Shown here in pieces: positions 29,070-38,517 of a DNA stretch of 39,586 nucleotides. Made by a program: the position numbers and the translations under genes. The DNA comes from a virus, in the IMG/VR virus record IMGVR_UViG_3300013138_000004, positions 1-39,586 of that record; one strand, written 5' to 3'. Positions within the stretch are counted from its first letter, which is position 1, and each line of letters opens with the position of its first letter. Below the pieces are notes generated by a model that worked only from the letters and a program-made list of their open reading frames with translations, had not been told where the DNA came from and ran no database searches.

Positions 29070-29098
29070 TGACAAGAAATGAATTCAAAGTTTATATT
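29069..29098 (+). promoter_or_regulatory. Late promoter for the terminase genes
   Basis: TTGACA (29069-29074), 18-bp spacer, TATATT (29093-29098), which is the best -10 of the late set. The ATG at 29105 is 6 nt further and has no Shine-Dalgarno sequence, so the transcript is expected to start at or next to the start codon. The TTG of the -35 is in frame and could be miscalled as the start. Confidence 0.75.
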
Positions 29099-29104
29099 GT
29101 TTTT

Positions 29105-29614
29105 ATGGCAGAAAAGAAGTTTGGATTTAATGCACAATGCAAGGCTTGTGTTTCCCTTTTCAAAGACGGAACAGAGGTTCGCCCAAAAATAGAAACGCTA
29201 AGAGCTGAAGGATTGGCTGTGCGTGAAATTATTATTTATTGCGAAAGAATGGGAGTAACCTTTTCCCAATTAAATTTGCTTAATCATTTTAGGAAACACG
29301 CCACCTATGTAACAAAGGGAAGCAAGATGTCTCCTAAAACCACAAGGGCTATAACAATGCTGACTAAAAGTTCAGAAGAATCTTCCAGTGCTTTGCGGAA
29401 AATAATTGCGATGGGTTCGGAAATGATAGACAACTGGTGGAATAAAGTTACGGATGCTCCACAAATGCCTGTTACCCCCAAGATTTTTATTGAAGCAATT
29501 AGAGAAGAAGGCAAGAGGTCTCCTAAAACTGCTTTAGACCAGGAATTTGAAGGTTTGCAAAAGGAGGTAATTGAAGGGGAAACTGTAAATGACAACAAAC
29601 AACTTACTCCCTAA
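29105..29614 (+). CDS. terS: Terminase small subunit candidate
   Basis: The 169-aa protein begins at ATG 29105 (the TTG at 29069 is promoter). The N-terminal region has Cys pairs (QCKACVSL) and an HTH-like segment (RPKIETLRAEGLAVREIIIY, VTFSQLNLLNHFRKH). A charged helical C-terminus follows. It overlaps the start of the large subunit by 26 bases, the normal terS-terL arrangement. It would recognise the packaging site and feed DNA to the large subunit. The assignment rests on position and HTH rather than strong similarity. Confidence 0.65.
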   Translation: MAEKKFGFNAQCKACVSLFKDGTEVRPKIETLRAEGLAVREIIIYCERMGVTFSQLNLLNHFRKHATYVTKGSKMSPKTTRAITMLTKSSEESSSALRKIIAMGSEMIDNWWNKVTDAPQMPVTPKIFIEAIREEGKRSPKTALDQEFEGLQKEVIEGETVNDNKQLTP

Positions 29615-31031
29615 TTTTTACAAAGAGGCATATAAAAAATCCAGAGATGACCTGGATATTTTTGTTTCGCAAATTGCTTCTCCTCCTTATAAAAAATATT
29701 TTCCTTTAGACCACCAGAGGGATTTTATTGCTACGATGAGGACTGGTAAATTTGAGGAGGGTTGGTTTTCTGGGGGAAATAGTGCTGGTAAGACTTGGAC
29801 TGGTAAGTGGATGGGTTCTCAATGGGGAGTTTGGAAAATAAAGCCTGGGAAACTCTGGGCAACTTATGAGGAATTTCTCCATGCTCCTTATAATGTTTTA
29901 TGCACTGGCCCAGAAAACAAACAGGCGATTGAACTCTGGGAAAAAATAGAAGAAACTTTCAGGACTTCTCCTCTTTTGAAATTCCAAGTTGAGGAAGTCA
30001 GAAGTGCCACCCGATTAAAGTCTCATCCTTTTATTAAATTAAAAAACGGAACTTTTATTGAAGCGGTTGGTTTGCACGACAAGGGAAAGCACGTCGAGGG
30101 AGAAGCCTATGATTTGATTCTTATTAACGAACCAGCCGATGTCAGAAATCTTCAACACACTTATGACAAGGTTTTAATTCCGAGAACTTGGAGAAGGGGA
30201 GGAATTATTTGCGGATTTGGAACACCTAAAGGTAAAGGAGAATATTGGACTATCGTTAAAAAAGGACTTCCCCCCGAACATCCGTTTATGGGAGGAAGAA
30301 ATCCAAGTTATCAGCCGACTGTCTTTTCTATGTTTGCCGATTCAAGACAAAATCCTTTTGCCGAACAGTCTAAAATTCTCAGATATTTGAACACTAGAAA
30401 TTCAGATTTAATTACCGAAAGGATTGAGGGAAAATTTATTGATGAAACAACTTTAGCATTTCCTGATAGCCATATTGAAAAAGCTATTGATGAAGAATTG
30501 CCTAATCCAATCAAACCCTCAACTGGTCATTCGTATATTACTGGAGTTGATTTTGGTCGCAAAGTAGATTTCACAGTTGCAGTTACTTTAGATATTTCTT
30601 CTGGCAGACCGCCTTACACTGTGGTCAATTTCATGCGGAAAGGCGGAGGAGTGGCAACTTGGGAGGAAATCTTAGGAGAGATAATGAAAATCAATAACGA
30701 ATATCGGGGAGAGTTTGTTGTTGATTCAACCGCTTCTTCTGGAGATATGCAGTTGGAATGGTTGAGAGATTTGAATATTTCTTTTATTCCTTATCAGTTC
30801 GCAGGTTCTCCTGCTAAGAAAGCCAATCTTATTACCAATTTGCAAAGGATGTTAGGAAATGGGGAAATAAAAATGCCTTACATTGATGAACTTCGGGAAG
30901 AACTTCATCAATATCCTAAAAACATGGATGATAAAAACATGAATACCGATTCGGTAATGGGTCTGGCTTTGGCAGCATGGGGAGCAAAAGAATATGGCCC
31001 GCTAGGAGAAGTTGAATCCGTTCACAAGTAA
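29589..31031 (+). CDS. terL: Terminase large subunit
   Basis: The 480-aa packaging motor has Walker A SGGNSAGKT at 61-69, the Walker B/catalytic region YDLILINEPAD at 174-184 (Glu181), and a C-terminal RNase H-like nuclease with GVDFG (Asp321), FVVDST (Asp379) and NTDSVMGLALA (Asp454). All motifs of both domains are present and the length is usual. It docks on the portal and cuts concatemers. The reading frame starts inside the end of terS. GGAGG lies about 25 nt upstream of its ATG, inside terS. Confidence 0.93.
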   Translation: MTTNNLLPNFYKEAYKKSRDDLDIFVSQIASPPYKKYFPLDHQRDFIATMRTGKFEEGWFSGGNSAGKTWTGKWMGSQWGVWKIKPGKLWATYEEFLHAPYNVLCTGPENKQAIELWEKIEETFRTSPLLKFQVEEVRSATRLKSHPFIKLKNGTFIEAVGLHDKGKHVEGEAYDLILINEPADVRNLQHTYDKVLIPRTWRRGGIICGFGTPKGKGEYWTIVKKGLPPEHPFMGGRNPSYQPTVFSMFADSRQNPFAEQSKILRYLNTRNSDLITERIEGKFIDETTLAFPDSHIEKAIDEELPNPIKPSTGHSYITGVDFGRKVDFTVAVTLDISSGRPPYTVVNFMRKGGGVATWEEILGEIMKINNEYRGEFVVDSTASSGDMQLEWLRDLNISFIPYQFAGSPAKKANLITNLQRMLGNGEIKMPYIDELREELHQYPKNMDDKNMNTDSVMGLALAAWGAKEYGPLGEVESVHK

Positions 31032-31035
31032 CTGA

Positions 31036-31065
31036 TTGACAAAAAATCAATTAGTAATACAAAAT
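31036..31065 (+). promoter_or_regulatory. Late promoter for the portal gene
   Basis: TTGACA at 31036-31041 with A-run, 18-bp spacer, CAAAAT at 31060-31065. The ATG at 31076 is 10 nt further with no Shine-Dalgarno sequence. Confidence 0.6.
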
Positions 31066-31075
31066 ATATGCCAGT

Positions 31076-32926
31076 ATGCAATTAAAACAAATTGGGAAGG
31101 ATATTATTTCAGTTGTCGGGAAAGCAGTTGGGTTAGAAGATGAAAATAATCCTGGCACTCCAGAATATGCTAATAAAATAAAAGATATGCAGTCGGCTCA
31201 AATTGTTTTGTCCGAATGGAACGAAGGTGCAACTGTTTATTCAGAAATTTACAATAAGGCTTACCAAAACAGGGATTTCTATTTAGGAGAAATGTCTCAA
31301 CAGTGGAATCCTTTAGTTGCTCCCGAAGGAGAACTCAAACTTATTTTCAATTTGGGTGCAACCATCATTGACCTTTTTACTTATATGCTTTCCAATCAAG
31401 TTCCCTATATGCAGTTTCTTCCTGATGACACCAGCGAACTTTCCCAACTGGAGGCAAATTTCGGGGAAGAAATAACCAGAAAAGTTTTCCGTGATGCCAA
31501 ATTTGAAAAAAGATTCAGGGATGGAGTTAAGACCCAATTCATGTTGGGATTTTGTTGGCCGATTTTAATTTGGAATCCAAACAATAAAGAGGGGTCGGAT
31601 AAAGGTACTTTGGAAATCTCTATCCTTAACGGATTTCATGCCAGAGCCAAATATGCCACTAATGACTATGACCGCTTAGAAAGCATTATTACCAGAAAGA
31701 GAATGTCTATAACAGAAGTCAAACGAGTTTATAATTTTGAGGCAGTCCCCGACACTGAAGATTTATATGTTCCTAAAGATATTCAACCGATTGATGACGG
31801 AAAGGTTTCAGTTTTCAACCGCTATGATGACAAAACCATTATGACTGTCATCAATGGCAGAACTGTCAGAACCAAAGTCCATAATTACGGATTTGTGCCA
31901 GCGACCCAAGTAAACAATGTCTTTGTTCCGAATGATGCCCATGGTCATGCCGAATCAGAAAGATGGAAAACAATTCTTCAGGAGTTAAATGCTCTTTTGA
32001 CTTCCGCATCGGAGATTTCCAGAGATTTGGCTTATCCTCCTATTTTGGAATACAACAATGCACTGGGCGGAAGAAAAATCCCCAAGTGGAGAGGACAAAA
32101 GATTCCAGTCAGGCGTTCAGACAAAGGAGAAGCAGTTACTTATATGATAACTACAGCTCAGATTGCTCCTTTGTTAAAACAATCAGAACTTTTGATTGAA
32201 CTTTTCCATTTTATCGCCTTAATGCCTAAAGCAGTCGGTGGAATTTTCCCAGCCAATGTTACATCGGGTTTTCAGGCAAAACTTTCTATGCAGTCGGCAA
32301 CTTTAACAACTGAGAATAGAAAAATTGACTGGAATATTGCTTTAACAGAAATGACCAAGATGGCTTTGAAAATTCTGGCAATTGAAAGTCCAGAATCATT
32401 GTCAGTTAAACTTCCTAACGGAAAAAAGTTTGAGTTTAAGAATTTGGACAAACATGAAATTGAAATACTCTGGCCCGAAAACTTGGCAACCGATATTGCC
32501 AGAGAAGTCCAAAATCTTATTCTGGGAATCCAAAACAATATTACTTCTGTTCATCAGGCAATTGAAAAATACAATGTCCTTATGGGAATCGGTTCTCCAA
32601 CTGATACAATTGAATTCTTAAAAGAAGAATCAACTGACCCGACTTTGAATCCGCAAAAAGTTGCTCAGATTGAGAAAATAAAACAATTAGAATCAACTAT
32701 GAATCAAGCAAGTGATAAACTAAATCAATTAAATGGTGCTATGGGCGGAGGATTGCCAGCGACAGTTCCTCCTCCGACCCCTGGGCAAAATCCTAATAAT
32801 ATGTTGATGGCAAATGGACAACCATTACCAGAGGAACAAAGACCGACATCACAAACTGAAACAGCAGGAGAATCTGTTGCTCCGACTTCAACAGGCGGAG
32901 TATTACCGAATGGAGGTGCGATTTAA
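31076..32926 (+). CDS. Portal protein
   Basis: The 616-aa protein lies directly after terL, the standard place for the dodecameric portal. An N-terminal region with YSEIYNKAYQNRDFYLGEMS, a core with LIFNLGATIIDLFTYMLSNQ (the hydrophobic helix of portal wings) and FHFIALMPKAVGG/SALS-type helices near residue 390 agree with phage portal architecture. The C-terminal 100 residues are Pro/Gln/Thr-rich and probably disordered. It forms the DNA channel and packaging and tail docking site. Family assignment is from order and helix pattern. Confidence 0.82.
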   Translation: MQLKQIGKDIISVVGKAVGLEDENNPGTPEYANKIKDMQSAQIVLSEWNEGATVYSEIYNKAYQNRDFYLGEMSQQWNPLVAPEGELKLIFNLGATIIDLFTYMLSNQVPYMQFLPDDTSELSQLEANFGEEITRKVFRDAKFEKRFRDGVKTQFMLGFCWPILIWNPNNKEGSDKGTLEISILNGFHARAKYATNDYDRLESIITRKRMSITEVKRVYNFEAVPDTEDLYVPKDIQPIDDGKVSVFNRYDDKTIMTVINGRTVRTKVHNYGFVPATQVNNVFVPNDAHGHAESERWKTILQELNALLTSASEISRDLAYPPILEYNNALGGRKIPKWRGQKIPVRRSDKGEAVTYMITTAQIAPLLKQSELLIELFHFIALMPKAVGGIFPANVTSGFQAKLSMQSATLTTENRKIDWNIALTEMTKMALKILAIESPESLSVKLPNGKKFEFKNLDKHEIEILWPENLATDIAREVQNLILGIQNNITSVHQAIEKYNVLMGIGSPTDTIEFLKEESTDPTLNPQKVAQIEKIKQLESTMNQASDKLNQLNGAMGGGLPATVPPPTPGQNPNNMLMANGQPLPEEQRPTSQTETAGESVAPTSTGGVLPNGGAI

Positions 32927-34854
32927 TGGCAGTTAGAACATCAACAGTTAGAGGAGGGTCAGGTAGAATTTCTGGGTCAACCAGTTATAGTTCAGTTATT
33001 TCCCGATATGCTTCCCAAATTTTATCAGCCATTCAATCTGAAACTCAGGCAGAAATAAATTCAGCAATTTTAGCATATAAAGCTGGTTCAATGACTTGGA
33101 ATGATGTTAAAGCTTTCTTTGAGAAAAGAATTCTGACAGCCGAAGGAGCAGACAAGGTTTCTCTCCAGCAAAATCTAGTTGATTTGGGAAAATTAGAGCA
33201 AGAGACCCAAAAAAACAAAAAAAGAGTGGAATTGGAGGCTAAATATGCAGGAGGAGGAATTACTCCAGAGGAAAGATATAACATTGAGAAGGAAATATTA
33301 TCCTACGAAACTCCTGGTACGGATGCTTATGTTGCTCAACAGGATAAGGTTATAACTGCTTTTGACAATGCGGAAACCCAAAAAGTAATGCAAAGGAGAG
33401 ACCAACTTCTTACTAAATATGCTGATGGGGGGATTACGCCTCCCGAACAACTGGCAATCAATCAGGAATTAAAATCAATCGCCAATCCCGATTCTAAAAT
33501 TTATAATCAATTAGTTCAGGAAGAACAATCAATCAGACAATCTTTGGACACTTACAATAAAGGTCAGGGACAAACTAATTTAACCAATACCAGTCGGGAT
33601 AAATTGGCAGAAATTATAACTGCGGAAAAACAATCGGATATAAATTACCAAATGGGAGTTGCTTCTGGTTATGACAGGGATTTAGCAAGAGCTTCCAATG
33701 CCAAAGAAACTTACCAGATTCTTCAGAGTATGGCGGATGCTGGAATTTCAATTCCGATTGAGTTAATCACTGGAGCAAAAGAAAATTATATGCAATCTCA
33801 AAATCTTTTGAATCTTCGGGAAAAAGGATTATTGATGGATGTAGTTGATAGTGCTGGGGTGGTAACGCCAATGACTGTTGATGGTAGAGACCCGATAACT
33901 GGGAAAAATGTAAATTATAAAAACTACCCTATTGACCCAGACCCAACAGGAACATTGTTTAGATTAAATACTCCTGATGGAAAAGTCCAAACTTTTACTT
34001 CTCTAAAAACAGCACAGGTAGCAGCCGAAAAACTCGGACTTGGCACTTTTGATGTCTTACTGCCAAATTCACAGGGAGGAACAGAAAAGAAAACTTTAGC
34101 ACAAGACCCCCAATCGGGAGCATATTATGATGCCACCAACCCGACAATCGTCTATGCAAAACTTCCAGGCAGTTCCGCAGACTTAACCAAAGTTACCATG
34201 AATCTTCCAGCCAACTGGAGAACAGACCCCAACAAAATTTCTGCGGTAAAAGAATTGGTCAACACTTATTCAACTGGATTAAAACCAGTTGTTTTAGATG
34301 CTAACGGAAAACCAATTTCAGGAGGAATTCTTGATTACAATAATGCCTTAAATAAAGTTAAAGGGACAGAACCGACAACGGAAACCCAAACTCAAACAGG
34401 CGGAAATTTTTTGCAATCCATGACTGATTTCCTTCAGGGAGTAACTAGCCCAATTAAATCAACGGAAAACACTATTAAAGCGGTTGGTGCAATTCCTGGT
34501 ATGGTCAAATCAGTTGGACAGGCATCCGCCCAATTAGAACCTGTTGTCAACAAGATTGCTAATGCTCCCTTAAATTTAGCCAGCAAAGCGATTGAGTATG
34601 GAGTAAAAACAAATGCAGCCAACTTAGGTTTTCCAATTGATAATTTCAAATTGCCAGAATTTAAGATGCCAACTCCGAATTTTGTTTCCCCTGGAATTCC
34701 AGCATTAAGCGGAATAAATTTGCCAAAGATGGATTTCTTGGGAGATGTCAAAAAGATTACCACTAATGTTGGAAATGCAGTAGGAGGAGTTGTGAACTCC
34801 ATTGGCTCTGGAGTTAAGAGCCTCTGGGGAAATACGATTGGGAGGTGGCTATAA
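32926..34854 (+). CDS. Large internal/ejected virion protein candidate
   Basis: The 642-aa protein begins on the last base of the portal stop, with GGAGGTG upstream. Residues about 25-200 are helical and contain two copies of a short repeat (K-Y-A-G/D-G-G-I-T-P-x-E at about 105 and 165). The middle is Gly/Thr/Pro-rich and the C-terminal 120 residues are amphipathic with Gly/Ala (SIGSGVKSLWGNTIGRWL). Such long, repeat-bearing proteins between portal and scaffold are often carried in the capsid and ejected. The function is inferred only from context. Confidence 0.5.
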   Translation: MAVRTSTVRGGSGRISGSTSYSSVISRYASQILSAIQSETQAEINSAILAYKAGSMTWNDVKAFFEKRILTAEGADKVSLQQNLVDLGKLEQETQKNKKRVELEAKYAGGGITPEERYNIEKEILSYETPGTDAYVAQQDKVITAFDNAETQKVMQRRDQLLTKYADGGITPPEQLAINQELKSIANPDSKIYNQLVQEEQSIRQSLDTYNKGQGQTNLTNTSRDKLAEIITAEKQSDINYQMGVASGYDRDLARASNAKETYQILQSMADAGISIPIELITGAKENYMQSQNLLNLREKGLLMDVVDSAGVVTPMTVDGRDPITGKNVNYKNYPIDPDPTGTLFRLNTPDGKVQTFTSLKTAQVAAEKLGLGTFDVLLPNSQGGTEKKTLAQDPQSGAYYDATNPTIVYAKLPGSSADLTKVTMNLPANWRTDPNKISAVKELVNTYSTGLKPVVLDANGKPISGGILDYNNALNKVKGTEPTTETQTQTGGNFLQSMTDFLQGVTSPIKSTENTIKAVGAIPGMVKSVGQASAQLEPVVNKIANAPLNLASKAIEYGVKTNAANLGFPIDNFKLPEFKMPTPNFVSPGIPALSGINLPKMDFLGDVKKITTNVGNAVGGVVNSIGSGVKSLWGNTIGRWL

Positions 34855-34857
34855 ACA

Positions 34858-37686
34858 ATGCCGACAGTTGCAGGGGGAACAGGAACACCGCAGTTAAACG
34901 CTAATAAAGCCAATATTGCTCCAGTTCAGCCAGTCCAGCAGACTTTGAAAGACAAAGCTGTTTCAGCATTAAGTGGCGGAGATATTATGGGTGGAAAAGA
35001 CAGTTCTGGAGGTTACATGAAGGGTGGTTTTCTGTCTGATTTAGGAGATATTCTCCAAACACCCCAATATTTTGCTACAGGTCTTTTATCAGGCAAAAAT
35101 CCGATTCAGGCTGTAAAAGAAAAATTAACTCCCTCTAAAGCCATGAATTTGAGTGGAGTTGGCGGTTTGGCAGCCGACATCTTTCTTGACCCCTTAAATT
35201 TAGCAGCAGGATTAGGGCTTTTGTCTAAAGGAGCAAAAATAGCCAAAGCTGGCGAGTTGGTAACAGCCTTAGAAAAGGCTAAACAGATTGTTTCTGTAGA
35301 AAATATTGGAGGTAAAGTTATTGGAGCTGTAACAAAACCTTTTAGAGATATTGTTGGCCCAGCCTTAGAACCTGTGGCTCGCAAGGCTTTAACTGGCGAA
35401 GAAGTCCTATCTGGAGCAGAAAAATTAAGAGCAACTCAAATTGCCAAAGGTGGAGTATCCGTCTCGGAAAATGAGGCTAAAATCAGGGAATCTCTAAAGC
35501 CATTTACTCAGATTTTAAGTGAAAAAATAGATGCTTTTCCTGTTTTTGGGCCAATTAAGAAGTTATTTACCGATAAACCGCCTGAATCTTACTTAGGTGC
35601 AAGGTCAGGATTAGAGGCTGGAATTGAGGCTGGAAGGCAAAAAGCTCTTGAAACTGGAGAATATTTAACTAAAGGGCTATCCGAAGCAGACCAAGTTGCA
35701 GTCGGAAAACTCATGGTAGGAGAAGTTTTGGAAAAAGTGCCTGATAAATTGAGGCTAATCGCTGGTTTAGCTAGAAGAAGTGTTGATTCTTTATCGCAAG
35801 AGTTGGCAAGTGAACTCAAATTAGGAGGTTTTGGCGGAGGAAAAGAATCAGTCGCCCAGACAATTTTAGACAATATCGGTCATTATATGCCAACCGAATA
35901 CATGGAATTTGTTAAAAATCCTAATTCTTGGGCTGACTTTATGCTCGGTTCAAAGAAATCCCGAATCATTACTACCTTTCTTGAACACAAGAAAGATTTA
36001 TCTCCCGAAATCAGGGCAAAATTAGGAGAAATAATTGCTCCTGCTTATCCAGTTGCTAAAAGAATGGAACAAGTCTCTCAATCTATTGAAACTTCGAAGT
36101 TCTTCCGATGGGTTAATAAGAATTTTGCGATGGATATTGGTAAAGTTGCTGAGAATCCGTCAGGAGTTTCCGATAAATTACATAGTGCTATCAAGGATTT
36201 ACAGTCAATGGCAAAAGAATCTCACTTAACAGAAAAAGAAATCTTAGCAAAAGGATTTGTTAAATTGCAGGATGCTCCAAGTCTCGGAATATTAGCTGGA
36301 AAGTATGTTCCCAAAACTATTGCCGATAGCATCAATGCAATCGGTAAAGTAACTGTGTCGGGAGGACAGGCTGGAGCAATTATGCAAGTCTACCGCAAAT
36401 TCTTGGGACTTTGGAAATACGGCAAAGTCATTCTTAATCCAGCCACCCAATTCAGGAATTTATTTTCTAACTGGGTCTTGATGGATTTAGGACATTATCC
36501 AGTTTATTCTCCTTGGGGAGCAAAGAATTTCGTTGAAGCCTTAACCGATTATCATAAACAAAGTGAGGTTTATCAACAGGCAAGAAAATTTGGCTTATTA
36601 GGTGCGACTTATTTTGGCGAGGAAATAAAACCATTCCTAAAAGCAGTTGAAGAAAATCCAACAGGCAATCCTTTAGTCAGATTTGCCAAAGCATTTATGA
36701 GAACTACTTTGGGAACTGCTCCGAGAAAAATGTATGAAGGAATTGAAGAAGGTTCAAAACTGGCGATGTTCAAATGGAGATTAGCAGAAGGAGACACGCC
36801 AAAGTTAGCAGCCGAATATGCAAAGAAATGGTTGTTTGATTATCGGAATGTTCCAGCAGGAATAGATTTATTAAGAAGTGTGCCTTTCGGTTTCCCCTTT
36901 ATTACTTTTACTTATAAATCTGTACCAAGAGTGGCAGAAACTTTAGTAAAAAGTCCTGGGACAATTTCTAAATATTTCAAAACTTTTGCAGCCATTGAAG
37001 GAAAAGGAAGACAGGATGAACAGGCTCTCTTACCAGAATATATTAAAAATGGAATGTATATCAGGATGCCCTTTAAGGATTCTAAGGGTAATTCTTTGTA
37101 TCTAAATATGACTTATCTTGTGCCTTGGGGAAATTTGGCAGAAACAGGTAATTCCTTGCTCCCTGGTGTGCCGATGCCTTCAGACCCAGCTTCAACTATC
37201 ATTACAGCTTTACAAACTGGAGTAAATCCCTTCAATAACTTGCCTATTTACAAAGCAACTGATACTGGAGATGAAAAAGCACTTAAATTTTCTACCTTCG
37301 TTTATCAGACTTTAATGCCGACTTTTGCTCCAGAAATTCCTGGTATTGGAATAACTGGTGGATATTCTTGGGAAAAAATGGCTGATGCTTTGTTCTCCAG
37401 ACCTGACAGGTATGGCAATACTCGTGATATTCCCTCAACTTTTTTTGATGTCGGATTGGGTCTAAAAACAGTACCTATTAACGAAAATGTTGAAGGGCCA
37501 AAAAGAGTAATGGAATTTAGGGCAAAAATAAATGAAGTCAAAGGTAATATCCGCAGTATTTCATCTGACCAAAGTTATGTAACTGAAACACAAAAAAGAG
37601 AACAAGAGAAGAAAATACAAAAGCAAATTGAAAAATTGCAGAATATTTCTAATACATTCAACGAAATGCAAGGGCCACAAATGTAA
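34858..37686 (+). CDS. Very large virion protein (942 aa), LPD38-like / internal protein
   Basis: The protein has a hydrophobic Gly/Ala-rich first 120 residues, then long helical stretches. A block with NPATQFRNLFSNWVLMDLGH (about residues 525-545) and AMFKWRLAEGDTPKLAAEYA and LLRSVPFGFPFITFTYKSVP further on resembles the large polyvalent-protein-associated domains of phage internal proteins. The C-terminus is a coiled coil. It could be an ejection protein or replace a tape measure, because no other tape-measure-size protein is seen. GGAGGTG precedes the ATG with an 11-nt spacing. Confidence 0.55.
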   Translation: MPTVAGGTGTPQLNANKANIAPVQPVQQTLKDKAVSALSGGDIMGGKDSSGGYMKGGFLSDLGDILQTPQYFATGLLSGKNPIQAVKEKLTPSKAMNLSGVGGLAADIFLDPLNLAAGLGLLSKGAKIAKAGELVTALEKAKQIVSVENIGGKVIGAVTKPFRDIVGPALEPVARKALTGEEVLSGAEKLRATQIAKGGVSVSENEAKIRESLKPFTQILSEKIDAFPVFGPIKKLFTDKPPESYLGARSGLEAGIEAGRQKALETGEYLTKGLSEADQVAVGKLMVGEVLEKVPDKLRLIAGLARRSVDSLSQELASELKLGGFGGGKESVAQTILDNIGHYMPTEYMEFVKNPNSWADFMLGSKKSRIITTFLEHKKDLSPEIRAKLGEIIAPAYPVAKRMEQVSQSIETSKFFRWVNKNFAMDIGKVAENPSGVSDKLHSAIKDLQSMAKESHLTEKEILAKGFVKLQDAPSLGILAGKYVPKTIADSINAIGKVTVSGGQAGAIMQVYRKFLGLWKYGKVILNPATQFRNLFSNWVLMDLGHYPVYSPWGAKNFVEALTDYHKQSEVYQQARKFGLLGATYFGEEIKPFLKAVEENPTGNPLVRFAKAFMRTTLGTAPRKMYEGIEEGSKLAMFKWRLAEGDTPKLAAEYAKKWLFDYRNVPAGIDLLRSVPFGFPFITFTYKSVPRVAETLVKSPGTISKYFKTFAAIEGKGRQDEQALLPEYIKNGMYIRMPFKDSKGNSLYLNMTYLVPWGNLAETGNSLLPGVPMPSDPASTIITALQTGVNPFNNLPIYKATDTGDEKALKFSTFVYQTLMPTFAPEIPGIGITGGYSWEKMADALFSRPDRYGNTRDIPSTFFDVGLGLKTVPINENVEGPKRVMEFRAKINEVKGNIRSISSDQSYVTETQKREQEKKIQKQIEKLQNISNTFNEMQGPQM

Positions 37687-37692
37687 ATCCTC

Positions 37693-37722
37693 TTGACAAA
37701 AAACCGAATATACCCATATCCT
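37693..37722 (+). promoter_or_regulatory. Late promoter for scaffold and capsid genes
   Basis: TTGACA (37693-37698) with A-run, 18-bp spacer, TATCCT (37717-37722). Unlike the other late promoters it is followed by a 53-base leader with a strong Shine-Dalgarno sequence. Confidence 0.6.
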
Positions 37723-37743
37723 TAAAGTTATTGTTTAAGAGGG

Positions 37744-37778
37744 AAGGAGGTGAGTTGATTAAACTCTAAAAAATTATG
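37744..37778 (+). promoter_or_regulatory. Split ribosome site bridged by a hairpin (scaffold gene)
   Basis: The anti-SD complement AAGGAGGTGA (37744-37753) is 22 nt from the ATG (37776), too far for normal use. A hairpin GAGTT (37752-37756) / AACTC (37762-37766) lies between. If folded, it removes 15 nt and leaves about 9 nt to the ATG. A TTG-ATT-AAA-CTC-TAA mini-frame (37755-37769) could also be read and re-initiate. Confidence 0.55.
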
Positions 37779-38498
37779 GACAACCATTTACCAGCAGACG
37801 ACAAAAATTTAACTCCGCAAGGAGAAAATCCTAGTGGCTCTGCTCCGAAAGAAACTATTCCATCTACCGAAGGGGGAGACCTTGACCTTAAAACTAAAGC
37901 TGGTTTCCAAACCGCATTAACAAAATCGAAGGAAGCTGAAAAGAAAGAAAAAGAAGCTCGTGAAAAAGCTGAAACGGAATTAGCTGAACTTCGTGAGGAA
38001 AAGCGAAAAGCGAAACTGGCAGAACTTGATGAAACCGAGAGACTAAAAATCGAAAAGCAGGAATTAGAGGCAAAATTGGCAAAATCTGATATGAGAAATT
38101 TTGCTTCAAAGGAATTATCCTTGAAAGGAATTCCTTTAACTGACCCGATAGCGGAAATTGTTATGGAAAGCCCTTGGGCAATTCCATTCATTAAACGCAG
38201 TCTTGGGGAATCTCCATCATGGGCCGAAGTTGTTAAGGTAGTTGAGGAAAAACTTCCTTCTTACCTAGATGATTATGTGTCCAGAAAAGGAGAAAAGCCC
38301 AAAGGAAATATTCCTCCAACGGAAACAACGACCACTCCCAGTAATGAGGATGGTGCAGTTGACCCTGAACGCCCTGGAGAAGTCATAGATTCTAAAAAAA
38401 TCTGGACTAGAGCCGAAATTGAACATATGTCCGATGAATTCTATTTGAAACATCGTGATGATATTCAGTTGGCGGAAAAAGAAGGTAGGATTCAATAA
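37776..38498 (+). CDS. Capsid scaffold protein
   Basis: The 240-aa, highly charged protein has a disordered N-terminus, an uninterrupted coiled coil at about 50-110 (KEKEAREKAETELAELREEK), and a helical C-terminal domain with IWTRAEIEHMSDEFYLKHRD. This is the shape of the DUF4355-like or P22/phi29-type scaffolds. It lies immediately before the major capsid gene and shares its promoter. It would fill the procapsid and leave before or during packaging. Confidence 0.78.
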   Translation: MDNHLPADDKNLTPQGENPSGSAPKETIPSTEGGDLDLKTKAGFQTALTKSKEAEKKEKEAREKAETELAELREEKRKAKLAELDETERLKIEKQELEAKLAKSDMRNFASKELSLKGIPLTDPIAEIVMESPWAIPFIKRSLGESPSWAEVVKVVEEKLPSYLDDYVSRKGEKPKGNIPPTETTTTPSNEDGAVDPERPGEVIDSKKIWTRAEIEHMSDEFYLKHRDDIQLAEKEGRIQ

Positions 38499-38517
38499 CT
38501 TTGGGGAATCATAAAAT

